Positions 1-9,003 of a stretch of 64,000 bases of DNA are shown piece after piece. Every line of letters begins with the position of its first letter. Position 1 is the stretch's first letter. The notes beneath the pieces are model-generated. The model was not told where the DNA came from and searched no databases. It was given only the letters and a program-made list of their open reading frames with translations. The position numbers were made by a program, and so were the translations under genes. This DNA comes from CBDAUN01 sp965214615. GTDB lineage: Bacteria > Pseudomonadota > Gammaproteobacteria > Arenicellales > JAJDZL01. The stretch spans positions 3,180,838 to 3,244,837 of the forward strand of contig OZ243952.1 of the NCBI GenBank assembly GCA_965214615.1, read 5' to 3'.

Positions 1-10
1 CCGCAGCACA

Positions 11-697
11 ATGAATCGAGCCGCCTGCCGGGAGCAGCCGGCAGAATCCATGAACCCTGAGGACCGCTCTTCGCCGACGGCGGCGTTGCCAGGACCGGCG
101 CGCCGGGCAATGTCTGCGCTGGCGATAATTGCGCTGGCGGCGCTGGCGGCTGTGTGCCTGCCCGTCGCCGCGCAGCAGCAAGACGACCATTCGGCGCTTT
201 GGCAGTCAGTCGCCGACGGCAGCCATTATGTAATCATGCGCCATGCGCTGGCGCCGCATGTCGGCAATTCGCGCGAATTCTCACTCGACGACTGCACCAC
301 CCAGCGCAATCTGTCCGAACAGGGCGAAAATCAGGCGCGGCGCATCGGCGATCTATTCAGACGAAATGCGATCGAAGCCGCCGACGTGTATTCCAGCCAG
401 TGGTGCCGCTGCCGCCGCACCGGCGAATTGCTGCAGCTTGGGCCGGTTTCGGACCTGCTCGCGCTGAACTCGTATTTTCGGGATCGAAGCCGCGGCCCGC
501 AGCAGACTGCCGAACTGGCGCAGTGGCTGCAAAGCCGAACGGATCGAACGCCGCTGGTTCTGGTCACCCACGGCTTCAATGTATCCGATCTGACCGGTAC
601 AGGCAGCGTCTCTTCAGGGGAAATGGTGATATTTCGGCTGAACCGGGACGGTTCGGCTGCGGTGCGCGGGCGCATCCAGGTACCGATTGAGGATTGA
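11..697 (+). CDS. Secreted histidine phosphatase family protein
   Basis: The product is 228 residues if the first ATG is used. A hydrophobic stretch (about residues 34-54) ending in VAAQQQ looks like a signal peptide, so the protein is probably periplasmic. The shorter starts at residues 14 or 34 would give a more normal signal peptide. The catalytic motif IMRHALAPH (His78) and a second VTHGF motif near residue 188 are the signature of the phosphoglycerate-mutase-like histidine phosphatases, where the first His is phosphorylated. A QWCRCRRTGELL stretch corresponds to the usual substrate-loop S-x-x-x-R-x-x-x-T-A region. The substrate cannot be told from sequence. Only 10 bases of the window precede it, so an upstream partner cannot be excluded. 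Confidence 0.85.
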   Translation: MNRAACREQPAESMNPEDRSSPTAALPGPARRAMSALAIIALAALAAVCLPVAAQQQDDHSALWQSVADGSHYVIMRHALAPHVGNSREFSLDDCTTQRNLSEQGENQARRIGDLFRRNAIEAADVYSSQWCRCRRTGELLQLGPVSDLLALNSYFRDRSRGPQQTAELAQWLQSRTDRTPLVLVTHGFNVSDLTGTGSVSSGEMVIFRLNRDGSAAVRGRIQVPIED

Positions 698-756
698 GCG
701 GGAGCGCAGCGGTGCTCAGCATGTCGCCAGGCGCATGCGCGACTATGCGGCACGAA

Positions 757-1530
757 TCATGCGTCGACTGCGAGGGGATACTTGAATCCTTCGTAGCACC
801 AACCGGCGCCGGCGGCGGCAACAGTAGCGACAATGCCGCAATCTGAAAGCACCGGGGCAATTTCCCAAGGCAGTCCGTCCGGGTCGATGATGCGCACTTT
901 GACCCACTCGTCCTCGCCAACAAGATTCACGTCTTTCATGCTGTACAGAATCCCCACGCCTTTGGCCTTTCCGTAGGCCTCCTTGCGCGTCCATATCGAA
1001 AGGAAGCTTGACTTGCGCTGTCCGGCATTTCGCTTTCTGTAGCATTCCAATTCGCGGCGGCTGAACCGGCGCGGAGCAATCAGGTCGTGGCGCACCGTCC
1101 GATTCATGATCTCCGCGTCGATGCCGATCTCGCTTGACAGGCAGATTGCGTACAGCGCAACCGCCTGAGAGTCGGTAGAGTTGAACTGAATCGCAGGGGC
1201 GCCGGGCAAATCCAGGTACGGCTTGCCGTGCTGTGCGAATCGAAACCGGATGTCCGGCGCATCGCACGCGACGTACAGTGCGAGAATTTCCTTAAGCAGC
1301 CCCCGGGAAGCGACATAGCGCTGCCGGGCCTGGGCATGGGTGTATCGCATCATCCGCCTTTGTTCGCGCGCATCGAAGCATGAAATAAAGTGTCTGATGC
1401 GCTCGGCCGGCAGGTTCAGGTCGGCACGCCAGATATGGACATGTCCATGATGCAGCGCCGGCGGCGATTGCGGGCGGGTCCACGCCAAATCGGCGGCGTG
1501 CCCCTGCTGCAGAGCGCCGGACGAGTTCAA
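757..1530 (-). CDS. 4'-phosphopantetheinyl transferase superfamily protein
   Basis: Sfp/AcpT-type enzymes move phosphopantetheine from CoA to a carrier-protein serine. The family signatures are present: IGIDAE (residues 135-140) and WTRKEAYGKAKGVGI (180-194), which carry the Mg2+ and CoA binding residues. The early part HIWRADLNLPAERI is also typical. The length (257 residues) fits the Sfp-like two-half-domain type rather than the short AcpS type. The start is a TTG overlapping the stop of the 79-residue gene upstream by four bases, which suggests translational coupling. No PKS, NRPS or acyl carrier gene is in the window, so the carrier protein it serves is unknown. Confidence 0.85.
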   Translation of the reverse strand: MNSSGALQQGHAADLAWTRPQSPPALHHGHVHIWRADLNLPAERIRHFISCFDAREQRRMMRYTHAQARQRYVASRGLLKEILALYVACDAPDIRFRFAQHGKPYLDLPGAPAIQFNSTDSQAVALYAICLSSEIGIDAEIMNRTVRHDLIAPRRFSRRELECYRKRNAGQRKSSFLSIWTRKEAYGKAKGVGILYSMKDVNLVGEDEWVKVRIIDPDGLPWEIAPVLSDCGIVATVAAAGAGWCYEGFKYPLAVDA

Positions 1531-1766
1531 GTTCTGTCCGGACTCGAAGAGTGGGTGAGCTGGTTCAGCCTGAGCAGGGCATGCTCTTCGCCCTCGGTAT
1601 TTTCGCCTTGGGCCCGTCTTTCCAGTATCCGATGCTGCAGGCCTTGCTTGTCAAACAGCATGGTCTCTGTCGAGTCGCTTAGTGCGACAACAGTTCCCTC
1701 GCCGGGAATCACGTACAAACCGGAAAACTCTACCTTGCCGTTGTGCTTGCTATCCGCCATTGTCAT
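1527..1766 (-). CDS. Small hypothetical protein (79 aa) coupled to the PPTase gene
   Basis: This is an unrecognised acidic, soluble protein with no membrane segment or signal peptide. It begins MTMADSKHNG and contains a glycine-containing VIPGEGTVVAL segment that could be a beta hairpin. It lies 9 bases after ilvA's stop and its own stop overlaps the TTG of the phosphopantetheinyl transferase gene, so the three minus-strand genes ilvA, this one and the PPTase could be one transcript. The tight packing is the main evidence that it is a real gene. Function is unknown. Confidence 0.6.
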   Translation of the reverse strand: MTMADSKHNGKVEFSGLYVIPGEGTVVALSDSTETMLFDKQGLQHRILERRAQGENTEGEEHALLRLNQLTHSSSPDRT

Positions 1767-1775
1767 CTCGCTCGC

Positions 1776-3287
1776 CTAGGCCAGAAACATCCTGTACGCC
1801 GGATTTCCGGATTCATTGACGCTGGGATAGCCGACATGGTTTAGGAATTTTTCAAAATCGTCCATTTCTTCGGGCGGCACCTGTATCCCGCACAGCACGC
1901 GGCCGTACAGTGCGCCATGATTGCGGTAGTGGAACATGCTGATGTTCCAGGATTCGCCCATTTTCTGCAAAAATTCCAATAGCGCGCCCGGGCGTTCCGG
2001 AAATTGAAACCGATAGACAATTTCGTTATCGGCATTCGGTGCGCGGCCCCCGACCATGTGGCGCACATGCAGCTTTGCCAATTCATTGTCCGACATGTCC
2101 ACCACCGGGTACTTTGCGTCATTGAGCGCTTGAATCAGATTCCTGATGTCGGCGCTGCCGGCAACCTGGACGCCTGCGTAAATCTGGGCATTCTTGGAAT
2201 CCGCATATCGATAGTTGAATTCGGTAATGTTTGTCTGGCCGATGGCAGAGCAGAACTTCCGAAAGCTTCCGCGCTCCTCCGGAATTGTCACCGCCAGGAT
2301 CGCTTCGCGCCTTTGGCCGACGACGGCGCGTTCTGTAACCGCGCCGAGCCTATCGAAGTTCATATTCGCACCCGACAGAATGGCCACGTAGTCTTTGCGC
2401 TTCGCCGACTTGCCCTTGCAGTATTTTTTCAGACCCGCAATGGCCAGCGCTCCGGAGGGTTCGGCAATGACCCGGGTATCCTCGAATATGTCCTTGATCG
2501 CAGCGCAAATCTCATCCGCAGTCACTGTGACAATGCCGTGCACATGCTCCCTGGCTATCTTGAAGGTCTCGACCCCGACCTGCTTGACTGCCACGCCGTC
2601 GGCAAACAGGCCGACCTTTTTTAATCGCACGCGGCGGCCTTCTTCAAGAGAGCGCTTCATCGCATCGGAATCGTCCGGCTCGACGCCGATAATCTTGATT
2701 CGCTTGTCGATCTGCCTGACGTAGGCAGCGATTCCTGCGATCAGTCCGCCGCCGCCTACCGGAACGAATATCGCATCAATCCGGTCCGAATGCTGGCGCA
2801 GGATTTCCAGGCCGATAGTGCCGTTGCCGGCAATGATGTCAGCATCATCGTATGGAGGAATCAGGCGCAGCCCGTAGCGCTTGCTGTAGCTTTTCGCCTT
2901 TTCGCCGGCATCGGCGTAGCTGTCTCCGACCAGCTTGACCCGGGCGCCGAAGCCGCGCACGGACTTGACCTTGATTTCCGGAGTCGTGCGCGGCATGAAA
3001 ATGGTCACCGGGCAGCCCAGCCGCTGTCCGCTGAGCGCGACGCCCTGAGCATGATTGCCTGCCGAAGCGGCGACAACGCCTTTTTTCAGCACAGCCGCAG
3101 GCAGGCGCACCATCTTGTTGTATGCGCCGCGAATCTTGAACGAGAAAATCGGCTGCTCATCCTCGCGCTTAAGCCAGACATTATGCCTTATGCGACGCGA
3201 AAGGTTATCCGCGTAGTCCAAGGACGTATCGGTTGCGACGTCGTAGACGCGCGCGGTCAATATGCGCTGAAGGTAATCCTGAATCAC
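1776..3287 (-). CDS. ilvA: Biosynthetic threonine ammonia-lyase (threonine deaminase)
   Basis: IlvA converts L-threonine to 2-oxobutanoate plus ammonia, the first step of isoleucine synthesis, and is normally inhibited by isoleucine. The PLP lysine sits in FSFKIRGAYNK near the N-terminus, and the glycine loop VGGGGLIAGIAAYV is present. The C-terminal third (GQRREAILAVTIPEERGSF onward, then the FQFPERPGALLEFLQ segment) corresponds to the two ACT-like regulatory domains, so this is the long biosynthetic form rather than the short catabolic TdcB. The first possible start is GTG at 3326. I prefer GTG at 3287 because it gives MIQDYLQRILTARVYDVA, the usual N-terminus of the family. It is divergent from rpiA. 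Confidence 0.93.
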   Translation of the reverse strand: MIQDYLQRILTARVYDVATDTSLDYADNLSRRIRHNVWLKREDEQPIFSFKIRGAYNKMVRLPAAVLKKGVVAASAGNHAQGVALSGQRLGCPVTIFMPRTTPEIKVKSVRGFGARVKLVGDSYADAGEKAKSYSKRYGLRLIPPYDDADIIAGNGTIGLEILRQHSDRIDAIFVPVGGGGLIAGIAAYVRQIDKRIKIIGVEPDDSDAMKRSLEEGRRVRLKKVGLFADGVAVKQVGVETFKIAREHVHGIVTVTADEICAAIKDIFEDTRVIAEPSGALAIAGLKKYCKGKSAKRKDYVAILSGANMNFDRLGAVTERAVVGQRREAILAVTIPEERGSFRKFCSAIGQTNITEFNYRYADSKNAQIYAGVQVAGSADIRNLIQALNDAKYPVVDMSDNELAKLHVRHMVGGRAPNADNEIVYRFQFPERPGALLEFLQKMGESWNISMFHYRNHGALYGRVLCGIQVPPEEMDDFEKFLNHVGYPSVNESGNPAYRMFLA

Positions 3288-3348
3288 TGCAATCGTTTGA
3301 ATCTGCGTTACAATGTATCTAAACACGACACCGGAGTACGTGACAGTT

Positions 3349-4005
3349 ATGCGAGATGTCGACGCTATGAAGCGCCTAGCCGCGGAAGCGGCATTAGATT
3401 ATATAGAAATCGGCGACATAGTTGGAGTAGGTACCGGTTCCACAGCAAATTTCTTCATTGACGCCCTTGCCCGGGTCAAGGGCAGGATCGATGCCGCGGT
3501 AGCCAGTTCCGATGCCACAGAGACGCGCCTGCGCAAGCATGGAATCAAGGTGCTGGAGCTTAATCGCACCGGCGATATTCCAATCTATGTCGACGGCGCG
3601 GACGAAGCCACGCGAAACCGGCATTTGATCAAGGGCGGCGGCGGCGCCCTGACGCGGGAGAAAATCGTTGCCGCAGCCAGCCGGCGCTTTGCCTGCATTG
3701 TCGATCAAGGCAAAATTGTCGATGTGCTGGGCCGCTTCCCGCTGCCGGTGGAGGTGATCCCGATGGCGCAAAGCTACGTCAGCCGCGAATTGGCCAAGCT
3801 CGGAGGCCAGCCCCAGCTTCGATACGGCTTCAAAACGGACAACGGCAATGTGGTGCTTGATGTCAGGAATCTCGACCTGGTCGATGCGCTAAGCGTGGAA
3901 CAGCGGATCAATTCTATTGCCGGCGTCGTTGCAAACGGCATTTTTGCCTGCCGCCCGGCCGACACGCTGATTGTCGGACGCAGCGGCACAGTTGAAACGC
4001 TTTAG
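3349..4005 (+). CDS. rpiA: Ribose-5-phosphate isomerase A
   Basis: RpiA interconverts ribose 5-phosphate and ribulose 5-phosphate in the pentose phosphate pathway. Diagnostic motifs are VGVGTGSTANFFI, ASSDATETRLRKHGI, YVDGADEATRNRHLIKGGG and REKIVAAASRRF, which carry the phosphate-binding and catalytic residues of the type A family. At 218 residues from ATG 3349 it matches the usual length. A TTG at 3313 would extend it by 12 residues into the ilvA region and is less likely. The gene is divergent from ilvA with very little space between the two starts. Confidence 0.95.
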   Translation: MRDVDAMKRLAAEAALDYIEIGDIVGVGTGSTANFFIDALARVKGRIDAAVASSDATETRLRKHGIKVLELNRTGDIPIYVDGADEATRNRHLIKGGGGALTREKIVAAASRRFACIVDQGKIVDVLGRFPLPVEVIPMAQSYVSRELAKLGGQPQLRYGFKTDNGNVVLDVRNLDLVDALSVEQRINSIAGVVANGIFACRPADTLIVGRSGTVETL

Positions 4006-4029
4006 CGGCGAAGTCGGCGTCGCCCGCGC

Positions 4030-4719
4030 TCAGGGCGAGGCGCCTGCCTTTTCGAAGATAAGATCGAATATTTCACGATCCTCCCTGGCAGCGCGCTGTT
4101 CAAAGCCGGTGGCAATTCTCGGCGGGCGTTCGGCGAAGCCGGATTGCGCCGCATTGCGCAGCCCCGCGGTCGATTCAAGCACTTCCAGGCAATGGCTGGC
4201 ATAGTCCGCCCAGTCGGTAGCAAAGTAAAGACGCCCTGCGTCGCTGAGCCTGTCGGCGCAGGCACCGGCGAATTCCGGCTGAATCAGACGCCGCTTGAAA
4301 TGCCTCGCTTTCGGCCAAGGGTCGGGAAACATCAGATACAGCTCATCGACGCTGCCCGGAGCAATGCGTTCATGCAGCACGTCGCGCGCGTCCTGATTTG
4401 CAATCCTGACATTGGCAAGATCCAGTTTTTCCAGTCCCAGCAGCAGCCTGCCGATTCCGGGGCGGTAGATATCGATTCCCAGATAGCCTGTATTCGGGTT
4501 TGCCGACGCCATTTCAAGCAGCATCGCGCCGCTGCCGAATCCGATTTCCACGGCAATTGTGTCGGCGAACGGAAAAAGGTCTGAAAAATCGATCGCCAAA
4601 GGAGTATCGGGGACTCTGTATCGGGGCAGCAGTTCGTTCAGCGCCCGGGTCTGCGCGCGAGTGATTCGGCCTTCGCGCCAGGAAACGGTGCGGATGCGCG
4701 GATGCGTGCGGTCATTCAT
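4030..4719 (-). CDS. trmB: tRNA (guanine-N7)-methyltransferase
   Basis: TrmB methylates G46 in the variable loop of tRNAs using S-adenosylmethionine. The SAM-binding motif VEIGFGSGAMLLEMA, the motif NQDARDVL, and the highly conserved YLMFPDPWPKARHFKRRL are all present, followed by FATDWADYA. The open frame continues upstream to 4938, but the family start MNDRTHPRIRTVSWREGR at ATG 4719 is preferred. This gives 229 residues, the normal length. It is convergent with rpiA, with 24 bases between the stops. Confidence 0.95.
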   Translation of the reverse strand: MNDRTHPRIRTVSWREGRITRAQTRALNELLPRYRVPDTPLAIDFSDLFPFADTIAVEIGFGSGAMLLEMASANPNTGYLGIDIYRPGIGRLLLGLEKLDLANVRIANQDARDVLHERIAPGSVDELYLMFPDPWPKARHFKRRLIQPEFAGACADRLSDAGRLYFATDWADYASHCLEVLESTAGLRNAAQSGFAERPPRIATGFEQRAAREDREIFDLIFEKAGASP

Positions 4720-5325
4720 TGCTGTTCGTGTTTCGGGGTTGCCGTATACGGGCCGTCGGTGCCAATGCTGCTGATTCGCCTCAATACTATACCGGCAAAT
4801 GTGCCCAATCAGCACCTTGATTCCGGATTTCAAGACAGAACTGCGCGGCAATCGATGCGCGATTCGGGATGCCGGATGACGCAATCCATGTATGCGGGCG
4901 AAACCGCTGTCCGGACTGGCTGCAGCCGGACCGTGCAATGCAGCTTCGCGCCGATTGCGAAAGGTGCTGAATTATGCGCGCAGCGAAAGCGGGTCGGCGC
5001 TGCCACGGGAGCGACGTCCGCGGGTTCGGGCGGGACGAAACACTCTGCATGGATGATCGTGCGCGCCGTGGTTTTTGACACATTGGAAGAATGCTGCAGG
5101 GATTTGCGTGCAAGGACGGCATCAAGCATCCGGGGTCGCAGGCCGCGCAATCCGAATATCGCCCGGAAACGAAGATGGGTCAGGCAAACGCATCCGCTGT
5201 CAGCACAATGTCAATTGACGCATCGGGTGCGCATTAATGACGTGCTTCTGGAACAGCAGTTAAAATACATCGCCACGCGGTCGTCTGGATTACGCCCGCG
5301 CCTGAGAATACTTCTTTAAGCTTCA
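4720..5325. other. Intergenic stretch without a recognised gene
   Basis: About 600 bases lie between the trmB start and ccmA. Open frames exist on both strands (for example 4787-5125 minus, 4702-5319 plus), but their translations are arginine-, serine- and cysteine-rich without a recognisable domain. I treat them as chance frames. Divergent promoters for trmB and the ccm operon must lie here. No tRNA-like element was seen. A decayed gene cannot be ruled out. Confidence 0.5.
5237..5266 (+). promoter_or_regulatory. Candidate sigma-70 promoter for ccmABCD
   Basis: ATGACG (5237-5242) matches four of six bases of the -35 consensus. It is followed after 18 bases by TAAAAT (5261-5266), a good -10. 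It lies about 60 bases before the ccmA ATG. The weak -35 makes this only a candidate. Confidence 0.35.
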
Positions 5326-5952
5326 ATGCCAATAATTCTTCAAGCTGCCGGTCTTGCGGTTGAACGCGATGCCCGGCGCGTATTCGAAAACTTGTCGTTC
5401 GCCGTAGAGCGCGGGCAGGCGCTGCATGTCTCAGGACGCAACGGCGCCGGCAAGACCACCCTGCTTCGGACGCTGTGCGGCCTGATCCGCCCTGAGACAG
5501 GCTTGATCGAATTCGAGGGCGTCGCAGTGAAAGAAGACTTTCTCGAATATCTTCGCCACGTCACCTACATCGGACACGACAACGGGCTAAAACTGGAATT
5601 GACGCCGCTTGAAAATCTTAAATTCGAGCGAATGCTACGGAATGCCTCACCCGCACCGACCGACACTGCGATTCTTGAACGTCTGGGAGTCGGCCATTGC
5701 GCCGAAGTGCCTTGCCGCTACCTGAGCGCAGGTCAGAAGCGGCGCACCGCGCTGACCCGCCTGCCGGCATCCGGCACGCGCCTTTGGCTGCTGGACGAGC
5801 CGCTGAACGGTCTCGACAGCGACGGCCGCCAGCTGTTCGAAGAACTGCTTGAAGGGCACCTGCGCGGCGGCGGCGGCGCAATCGTCACTTCGCATCAGCC
5901 CTTCGGTTCCGGCGACGTCGCCGAAGTGGCGCTGGACCGGTACATGGCCTAG
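5326..5952 (+). CDS. ccmA: Cytochrome c biogenesis ATP-binding export protein CcmA
   Basis: CcmA is the ATPase of the CcmABCD complex, which uses ATP to release haem-loaded CcmE in System I cytochrome c maturation. Walker A is GRNGAGKTTLL (about residues 37-47), the ABC signature is LSAGQKRR, and Walker B is LWLLDEPLNGLD. At 208 residues it has the short length typical of CcmA. It is the first gene of a contiguous ccmA-B-C-D set, with two-base gaps or overlaps between genes. The many CxxCH proteins encoded at 11-18 kb would be clients. CcmE, F, G and H are not in the window. Confidence 0.95.
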   Translation: MPIILQAAGLAVERDARRVFENLSFAVERGQALHVSGRNGAGKTTLLRTLCGLIRPETGLIEFEGVAVKEDFLEYLRHVTYIGHDNGLKLELTPLENLKFERMLRNASPAPTDTAILERLGVGHCAEVPCRYLSAGQKRRTALTRLPASGTRLWLLDEPLNGLDSDGRQLFEELLEGHLRGGGGAIVTSHQPFGSGDVAEVALDRYMA

Positions 5953-5954
5953 CG

Positions 5955-6626
5955 ATGCTGCGTGCCATGATCACAGTGCTTCGGCGCGACCTGCTTGTGA
6001 TGCGCCGCAATCTGGGCGACTATGCCACTTCGGTCATGTTCTTCATCGTGGTAACGACGATGTTTTCCTTCGCTGGCGATTCGAATCCGCAAATGCTGCG
6101 TCAAATCGGCGGCGGCGTCATATGGGTCGCGGCGCTTTTGTCCGCAATGCTGTCGCTCGACGGACTGTTCCGGGCCGACTACGAGGACGGCACCCTCGAC
6201 CTTTTGCTGAGCGCGCCGGTACCGGCCGGCGCAGTCGTAGCCGGCAAGGTGGCGGCGCATTGGATCTCGACCGGACTGCCGCTGATTGCGATTAGCCCCG
6301 TGCTGGGTATACTTATGAATCTCGACCCTTCCGGAATCCGGGCATTGATATTGACACTTTCAGCAAGCACACCGGTGTTCAGCCTTGTCGGCGCATTCGG
6401 CGCTTCTCTAGTCGTAGCGCAAAAGCGCGCCGGCGTCCTGCTGTCGCTGCTGGTGCTGCCGCTTTGCGTTCCGGTGCTCATCTTCTCGATCACCGCGATT
6501 GACGCGGCGCAGTCGGGCCTGGCCTACAGCGGTCACCTTTCCCTGCTGGGCGCCTATCTGGCGTTCAGCGCGACACTCGCGCCGCTGGCGACCGCGGCCG
6601 CCTTGCGCGTCACTTCGGGCAGCTGA
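5955..6626 (+). CDS. ccmB: Haem exporter permease CcmB
   Basis: CcmB is the integral membrane partner of CcmA and CcmC in cytochrome c maturation. The 223-residue protein has about six hydrophobic segments and the family features LRRDLLVMRRNLGD near the N-terminus and FRADYEDGTLDLLL after the second segment. It begins two bases after the ccmA stop and ends two bases before ccmC, as expected for a single operon. Confidence 0.94.
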   Translation: MLRAMITVLRRDLLVMRRNLGDYATSVMFFIVVTTMFSFAGDSNPQMLRQIGGGVIWVAALLSAMLSLDGLFRADYEDGTLDLLLSAPVPAGAVVAGKVAAHWISTGLPLIAISPVLGILMNLDPSGIRALILTLSASTPVFSLVGAFGASLVVAQKRAGVLLSLLVLPLCVPVLIFSITAIDAAQSGLAYSGHLSLLGAYLAFSATLAPLATAAALRVTSGS

Positions 6627-6628
6627 CC

Positions 6629-7366
6629 ATGTGGGTGTGGCTTCACCGGTTCGGCTCGGCGCCTTATTTCTACAGGGTTGCGGGAGCGCTCACCCCCTGG
6701 TTTGGCTGGATTTCGCTGATCCTGATCCTCGCCGGACTGTATCTCGGACTCGTCGAAGCGCCTGTCGACTATCAGCAAAAGGACGCCTACCGGATCATGT
6801 TCGTCCATGTCCCTTCCGCCTGGATGTCGATGTTCATCTACGTGTTCATGGCGGCAGCGGGCGCAATCGGGCTCATATGGCGAATCAAGCTCGCGCACTT
6901 GACGTGCACCGCGGCGGCGGCGACCGGCGCATCGTTCACGCTGATCACCCTGGTCACCGGGTCAATCTGGGGCAAGCCGATGTGGGGCGCGTGGTGGGCA
7001 TGGGATGCCCGACTCACCTCGGAACTGATTCTGCTGTTTCTATATCTCGGGTTCATCGCACTTCAGGCGGCGATCTCCGATCGCGGCAAGTCCCAGCAGG
7101 CCGGCGCAATCCTGCTGCTGGCAGGGGTGGTCAACATTCCGATCATCCACTACTCGGTAGTGTGGTGGAATTCATTGCATCAGCCGGCTTCGGTCAGCAA
7201 GCTCGGCGTGCCCTCGATTCACATCAGCATGCTGATTCCGCTACTGGTCATGGCAGTGGCTTTCATGGCGCTATTCGCAGCGATCACCCTGATGCGCACC
7301 AGGGCGCTGATCCTGGAAGCCGAGCAATCCAGCCGCTGGGTGCGTGACCTGAGCCGCGCGCCATGA
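6629..7366 (+). CDS. ccmC: Haem exporter protein CcmC
   Basis: CcmC loads haem onto the chaperone CcmE in the inner membrane. The tryptophan-rich periplasmic motif WGAWWAWDARLTSEL and the surrounding helices are diagnostic, along with MFVHVPSAWMSMF containing one of the haem-ligand histidines and the second His in IHYSVVWWNSLHQ. The length of 245 residues is normal. Its stop overlaps the ATG of ccmD (ATGA), which indicates translational coupling. Confidence 0.95.
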   Translation: MWVWLHRFGSAPYFYRVAGALTPWFGWISLILILAGLYLGLVEAPVDYQQKDAYRIMFVHVPSAWMSMFIYVFMAAAGAIGLIWRIKLAHLTCTAAAATGASFTLITLVTGSIWGKPMWGAWWAWDARLTSELILLFLYLGFIALQAAISDRGKSQQAGAILLLAGVVNIPIIHYSVVWWNSLHQPASVSKLGVPSIHISMLIPLLVMAVAFMALFAAITLMRTRALILEAEQSSRWVRDLSRAP

Positions 7367-7524
7367 CGTTCGCAGAATTCATCTCCATGAGCGGCTACGG
7401 CGAATACGTATGGGGCGCCTACGGCTTTGCACTGGCCGTGCTTGCAGCGAATTTCGCATCCGCACTGAGGCGGCTTCGGCGCTCGCAAAAACGCCGCGGC
7501 GCCGAGCAGTCCGAACCCCGCTAG
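7363..7524 (+). CDS. ccmD: Cytochrome c maturation protein CcmD
   Basis: This is a 53-codon gene. The translation begins MTFAEFISMSGYGEYVWGAY, has one membrane helix, then an arginine-rich tail LRRLRRSQKRRGAE. The pattern M-x-G-Y-x-x-Y-V-W-x-x-Y followed by a helix and basic cytoplasmic end is characteristic of CcmD, which helps release CcmE from CcmC/CcmAB. The start overlaps the ccmC stop. It completes the ccmABCD set. Confidence 0.9.
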   Translation: MTFAEFISMSGYGEYVWGAYGFALAVLAANFASALRRLRRSQKRRGAEQSEPR

Positions 7525-7530
7525 CACCGA

Positions 7531-8844
7531 GTGCCTGTGGCTCAGCTGGCCGACCTGCGCGATGTGCCTGCAACCGCAGGCAGTCCTGAATCGCTTCAGC
7601 ATTATGAGCGCGCCCTGTTCCAGCGCCTCACCTACCGCGGAGGCACTCTCGACACGATTGAACAGGCGCTTGGCGAAGATCCCGAGTTCGTCATGGGACA
7701 CTGTCTGCGCGCCTACAGCCACCGGTCCCTGGGCAATGGAAATCCGACCGACGAGTTTCTCAGCGCCCTTGACCGCGCAGCCGCGGCCGCCGAACAGGGG
7801 AACGATCGCGAAAGAGCGCATGTGGCAGGCATCCGGGCCTGGTCCGAGGGACAATTTAGTCGCTCGATCGACATTGTCGAATCGATTCTGCTTGAGCATC
7901 CGCGCGATCTTCTGGCGCTGCAGGTCGCGCATATGGGCAATTTCTACATCGGACAAGCGCAGGGTCTGCGCGACAGCGCAGCGCGGGTGCTTCCAAGCTA
8001 CGACGAAAGCGTGCCGGGATGCGGCTCCGTATACGGGATGCTCGCTTTCGGCCTCGAGGAGTGCAATGAATACGGCAAGGCCGAGGAATTCGGACGGCGC
8101 GCGGTGGAACTGAACCGCAGCGATGTGTGGGCCATGCACGCGGTCGCCCATGTGATGGAAATGCAGGGACGCCGCGAAGAAGGCATTCAATGGTACCGCT
8201 CCCGCAAATCCGACTGGACCGCAGCGGCGGACTTTCGCACCCACAACTACTGGCATTACTCGCTCTACCATCTGGATCTCGGCGATTATGCCGCTGTGCT
8301 TGATATCTACGACGAGGCGATGGCCGAGGCCGACGAGCCATTGGAACTGATTGACGCCGGCGCGATCCTGTGGCGCCTGCACCTGCTCGGCGTCGATACC
8401 GCAAATCGGTGGCAGGCGGTGGCCGACAAGTGGGAGGGCATGCTTCCGCGCTACGGCTTCTACAGCTTCAACGACTGCCACTCAATCGTCGCCTTTGTCG
8501 GTTCCGGACGGCTCGATCGCGCGCAATTCGCACTTCGCGCCATGTCCGAATCCGCCGGCGGCAGCAGTGATTCCGCCTCGATCGTGCGCGAAGTCGGCTT
8601 GCCGGTCGCCGAAGCGTTCGTCGCTTTCGGCGAAGCCGATTACGGCAGGGCCGCAGAATTGCTCGCAAGCGTACGCGACCGCGCGCACCGCTTCGGCGGC
8701 AGCCATGCGCAGCGCGACATACTGGCGCGAACCCTGATCGAATCGGCGATTCGGTCGGGAAACCGCGACTTCGCCCGCACTCTGATTTGCGAACGTCGCC
8801 AAAGCGGCCGGCACATCCCGCCGAAGTGGCGTTGCGCCCTGTAG
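7531..8844 (+). CDS. TPR-repeat protein, TTC38-like
   Basis: The 437-residue protein is built of helical repeats, with typical pairs such as YGKAEEFGRRAVELNRSDVW followed by AMHAVAHVMEMQGRREEGI. This segment, and the HNYWHYSLYHLDLGDY stretch, resemble the TTC38 family (tetratricopeptide repeat protein 38), whose biochemical role is not known. There is no signal peptide, so it is probably cytoplasmic. The start is a GTG six bases after the ccmD stop, so it may be co-transcribed with ccm. The last roughly 20 residues (ERRQSGRHIPPKWRCAL) look atypical for the family and may have diverged. Confidence 0.75.
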   Translation: MPVAQLADLRDVPATAGSPESLQHYERALFQRLTYRGGTLDTIEQALGEDPEFVMGHCLRAYSHRSLGNGNPTDEFLSALDRAAAAAEQGNDRERAHVAGIRAWSEGQFSRSIDIVESILLEHPRDLLALQVAHMGNFYIGQAQGLRDSAARVLPSYDESVPGCGSVYGMLAFGLEECNEYGKAEEFGRRAVELNRSDVWAMHAVAHVMEMQGRREEGIQWYRSRKSDWTAAADFRTHNYWHYSLYHLDLGDYAAVLDIYDEAMAEADEPLELIDAGAILWRLHLLGVDTANRWQAVADKWEGMLPRYGFYSFNDCHSIVAFVGSGRLDRAQFALRAMSESAGGSSDSASIVREVGLPVAEAFVAFGEADYGRAAELLASVRDRAHRFGGSHAQRDILARTLIESAIRSGNRDFARTLICERRQSGRHIPPKWRCAL

Positions 8845-9003
8845 GCTTCAATCCCTCGGCGCAAGGCGCGCCTGCCATGCCGGATTCAACTGCGTCCGAC
8901 GCACAGCCAGGTAGCAGCCGACACCTGCTTGACCTTTCTTTCAGTCGCCGTCCTGCATTTATTTCCCGCCAGCGCGAGTTCTCACAGATAAAAAAATTTT
9001 TAA

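Noticed and set aside
4702..5319. 205-codon plus-strand frame between trmB and ccmA
   Set aside because: The translation is basic and cysteine/arginine-rich, without any domain or ribosome site. It overlaps the trmB start and looks like a chance frame.
7219..8481. 420-codon minus-strand frame opposite the TPR gene
   Set aside because: It is a shadow of the TPR gene; the plus-strand protein has clear repeats and operon spacing.
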